Positions 63,869 to 64,000 of a DNA stretch of 64,000 nucleotides are shown piece by piece. Under the pieces are notes generated by a model. The model saw nothing but the letters and a program-made list of their open reading frames with translations. It ran no database searches and was not told the origin of the DNA. Position numbers and translations under genes: made by a program. Numbering within the stretch: position 1 is the stretch's first letter; every line of letters starts with the position of its first letter. Source of the stretch: Lichenicola cladoniae (lineage in GTDB: Bacteria > Pseudomonadota > Alphaproteobacteria > Acetobacterales > Acetobacteraceae); contig NZ_CP053711.1 in NCBI RefSeq assembly GCF_013201075.1, positions 62,001 through 126,000 on the forward strand, given 5' to 3'.

Positions 63869-64000
63869 GCGCGCTGTGAGCGGAAGATCCAGCGGCATGG
63901 GTGGCACCGGTGCGATGAGGGCCATGCCCACAATCTCGCGGTTGCCGGCCTTCACGCCCCTCCGGTAGGGCAGCCACAGGATCGCCTTGCCGTCTGGGGC
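63803..64000 (-). CDS. Hypothetical protein, 5' end beyond the window
   Basis: 66 codons open to the right edge: DGKAILWLPYRRGVKAGNRE, then IVGMALIAPVPPMPLDLPLT. Protein-like but unrecognised. Its end overlaps the response regulator gene by 66 nt in convergent orientation, which lowers confidence. Confidence 0.35.
   Translation of the reverse strand, partial: APDGKAILWLPYRRGVKAGNREIVGMALIAPVPPMPLDLPLTARLRIVGAYRGAISPSLCKVPAM

Noticed and set aside
1-64000. A novel multi-gene defence or secretion system
   Set aside because: I looked for nuclease, ATPase, TIR, reverse transcriptase, toxin-antitoxin and phage-like clusters; the only ATPases are IstB helpers and histidine kinases, and no conserved non-IS gene cluster larger than two or three genes is present.

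Overview
The window reads as high-GC alphaproteobacterial DNA, most likely from the Acetobacteraceae/Rhodospirillales. The evidence is inference from gene content: IS66 carrying a pRiA4b ORF-3 gene, a biliverdin-type bacteriophytochrome, HWE-family kinases, HxlR/quinone reductase and TetR/SDR pairs, and an HU-like protein beside a RepL-like winged-helix protein. I saw no rRNA, tRNA, CRISPR array or conjugation cluster. It looks like a plasmid or an unstable chromosomal accessory region: about two dozen insertion sequences from at least nine families (IS3, IS5, IS21, IS30, IS66, IS110, IS481, IS630, ISL3, with scraps of IS6-like and IS701) cover more than half of it.

Layout. 1-10 kb: an SDR gene tail, then an IS pile. 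It contains a three-level nest in which an IS21 element holds an IS3 in its left terminal repeat and a second IS21 just upstream of istA. A tyrosine recombinase remnant and a dead IS110 follow. 10-17.9 kb: the main island of ordinary genes: NTF2-like protein with divergent AraC regulator, a glyoxalase (VOC) gene with a dead TetR gene and a hydrolase remnant, an OmpR-type two-component system divergent from an MlaA-type lipoprotein, a YciI-like protein and the head of lpxD. 17.9-23.7 kb: IS3 scrap, a DUF6880-type gene split by an IS21, and an ISL3. 24.3-29.3 kb: PAS-GGDEF-EAL protein, a dead IS5, a TetR/SDR divergent pair with a good operator candidate, and a DUF1330 protein. 29.8-40.7 kb: IS110, IS3, three IS5-type elements and an IS66 holding an IS30, with small genes between them. 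40.7-49.7 kb: HU-like protein, RepL-like protein, a bacteriophytochrome gene cut by an IS66 that carries a pRiA4b ORF-3 gene, and an SRAP gene. 49.9-58 kb: a UPF0149 gene split by an IS3, an older IS3 split by an IS21, an HWE kinase with a convergent single-domain receiver, and an IS630. 58-64 kb: HxlR/NmrA pair, IS5, IS110, and a response regulator whose phospho-acceptor Asp is Glu.

The strongest result is structural. Several insertions can be resolved to the base with target duplications, and removing them in silico restores reading frames (bacteriophytochrome, IS66 tnpA, UPF0149, host IS3). Many transposases and host genes also carry single-base lesions (one nonsense codon or a 1-nt indel), so this is a decaying region. 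I did not find a convincing new defence or metabolic system. The most testable novelties are the IS66 with its passenger gene, a possible IS110 bridge-RNA locus, two SRAP proteins lacking their essential start or Cys2, and the Asp-to-Glu response regulator.
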